A stretch of 6,020 bases of DNA from Candidatus Methanomethylophilaceae archaeon (GTDB lineage: Archaea > Thermoplasmatota > Thermoplasmata > Methanomassiliicoccales > Methanomethylophilaceae): positions 1-6,020 of the forward strand of contig JAEDGA010000064.1 of the NCBI GenBank assembly GCA_016297775.1. The letters are read 5' to 3'. The notes beneath the pieces were generated by a model that had not been told where the DNA came from, ran no database searches, and saw nothing but the letters and a program-made list of their open reading frames with translations. Within the stretch, counting starts at the first letter, position 1; every line of letters starts with the position of its first letter. A program made the position numbers and the translations under genes. Below are positions 5,755 through 6,020 of the stretch, piece by piece.

Positions 5755-6020
5755 GTCAGACACTCTGTCAACACCGTTCAGAACATCCACAAGTTTCGGA
5801 TCCAGATCCGCACCGTTGTTGTGATAGTCGATCTCGCCGTATTCCGGCCTTATGGGATAGGCCAGATTCTCCCCATCCAAACGGAACTCCGCGTGGACGT
5901 TCTCCTTGTTGCCTCTGGCATCCACCCTTATCCACCTGTCCAGATCCTCTATGTACACGGTGTTGAACCTGAGTTCGACCGATAGAGCATTTCTCTGTCT
6001 GTCAGACTCGTGCCGGTACG
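5722..6020 (-). CDS. Transglutaminase-like superfamily protein, C-terminal end (partial, 5' end outside window)
   Basis: The minus-strand frame is open from the window edge to TGA at 5722-5724 and gives the last 98 residues or so. A GTG at 5958 is only an internal codon, because the frame continues in register to the edge. The segment TVYIEDLDRWIRVDARGNK matches the region around the third catalytic residue of bacterial/archaeal transglutaminase-like proteins (COG1305-type: V-Y-i-x-g-x-W-i-r-l-D-A-R-G-N-k), with the Asp of VDARG in the catalytic Asp position. It is followed by the family's AEF-x-L-x-x-E-x-L-A-Y-P-I-R-x-E-x-G-E-I-D-Y stretch. The catalytic Cys would be upstream, outside the window. 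The preceding residues read LRFNTVYI where H-x-W-x-E-V-Y-I is usual, so the His may be missing. It is convergent with the exporter genes and 47 bases from them, with no sign of a shared function. Confidence 0.6.
   Translation of the reverse strand, partial: YRHESDRQRNALSVELRFNTVYIEDLDRWIRVDARGNKENVHAEFRLDGENLAYPIRPEYGEIDYHNNGADLDPKLVDVLNGVDRVSDIRTDFEYFPS

Noticed and set aside
1..6020. CRISPR arrays, tRNA or rRNA genes, insertion sequences, toxin-antitoxin or defence genes
   Set aside because: No regularly spaced repeats, no tRNA-like fold ending in CCA, no transposase or terminal repeats were seen; almost all sequence is accounted for by two ABC transport systems and one partial gene.

Overview
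The window looks archaeal, most likely a Thermoplasmatota methanogen of the Methanomassiliicoccales type; this assignment is an inference. The clues are mid-GC genes with A/T-rich, TATA-like promoter blocks, Shine-Dalgarno sites of the GGAGG type, a surface solute-binding protein fused to a dockerin-like EF-hand pair and held by an uncleaved N-terminal helix, and TGA as the stop of all seven convincing genes with no TAG. Nothing here fixes the genus.

Layout, left to right. Positions 1-231 hold the C-terminal end of a FecE/BtuD-type ABC ATPase. A 219-base intergenic region (232-450) follows. It carries two copies of one 36-base block (246-281 and 393-428), each with a T-run, a fixed spacing and the inverted repeat ATTGG-N9-CCAAT enclosing a TATA-like core. 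A 44-codon reading frame (296-430) lies between them and ends inside the second block. Then come a dockerin-fused solute-binding protein (451-1818), a strong hairpin/U-tract (1827-1852), and two different FecCD-family permeases (1862-2956 and 3013-4020). With the upstream ATPase these make a complete type II uptake ABC transporter of the iron-siderophore/heme/cobalamin class. The substrate cannot be read from sequence.

After a 38-base gap and a strong ribosome binding site come a second ABC ATPase (4059-4919) and an ABC-2 permease (4916-5674) joined by an ATGA overlap. Together they form a DrrAB/NodIJ-type export half. A hairpin terminator follows at 5686-5710. A convergent minus-strand gene (5722 to beyond 6020) encodes the C-terminal end of a transglutaminase-like protein.

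Proposed working: a DNA-binding regulator, perhaps metal-responsive, acts on the paired operators to control the binding protein. The hairpin at 1827-1852 then lets only part of transcription reach the two permeases, giving a high binding-protein to permease ratio. A sharp difference in isoleucine codon choice between the binding protein and the second permease fits that ratio. Whether the exporter pair shares this transcript or function is open.
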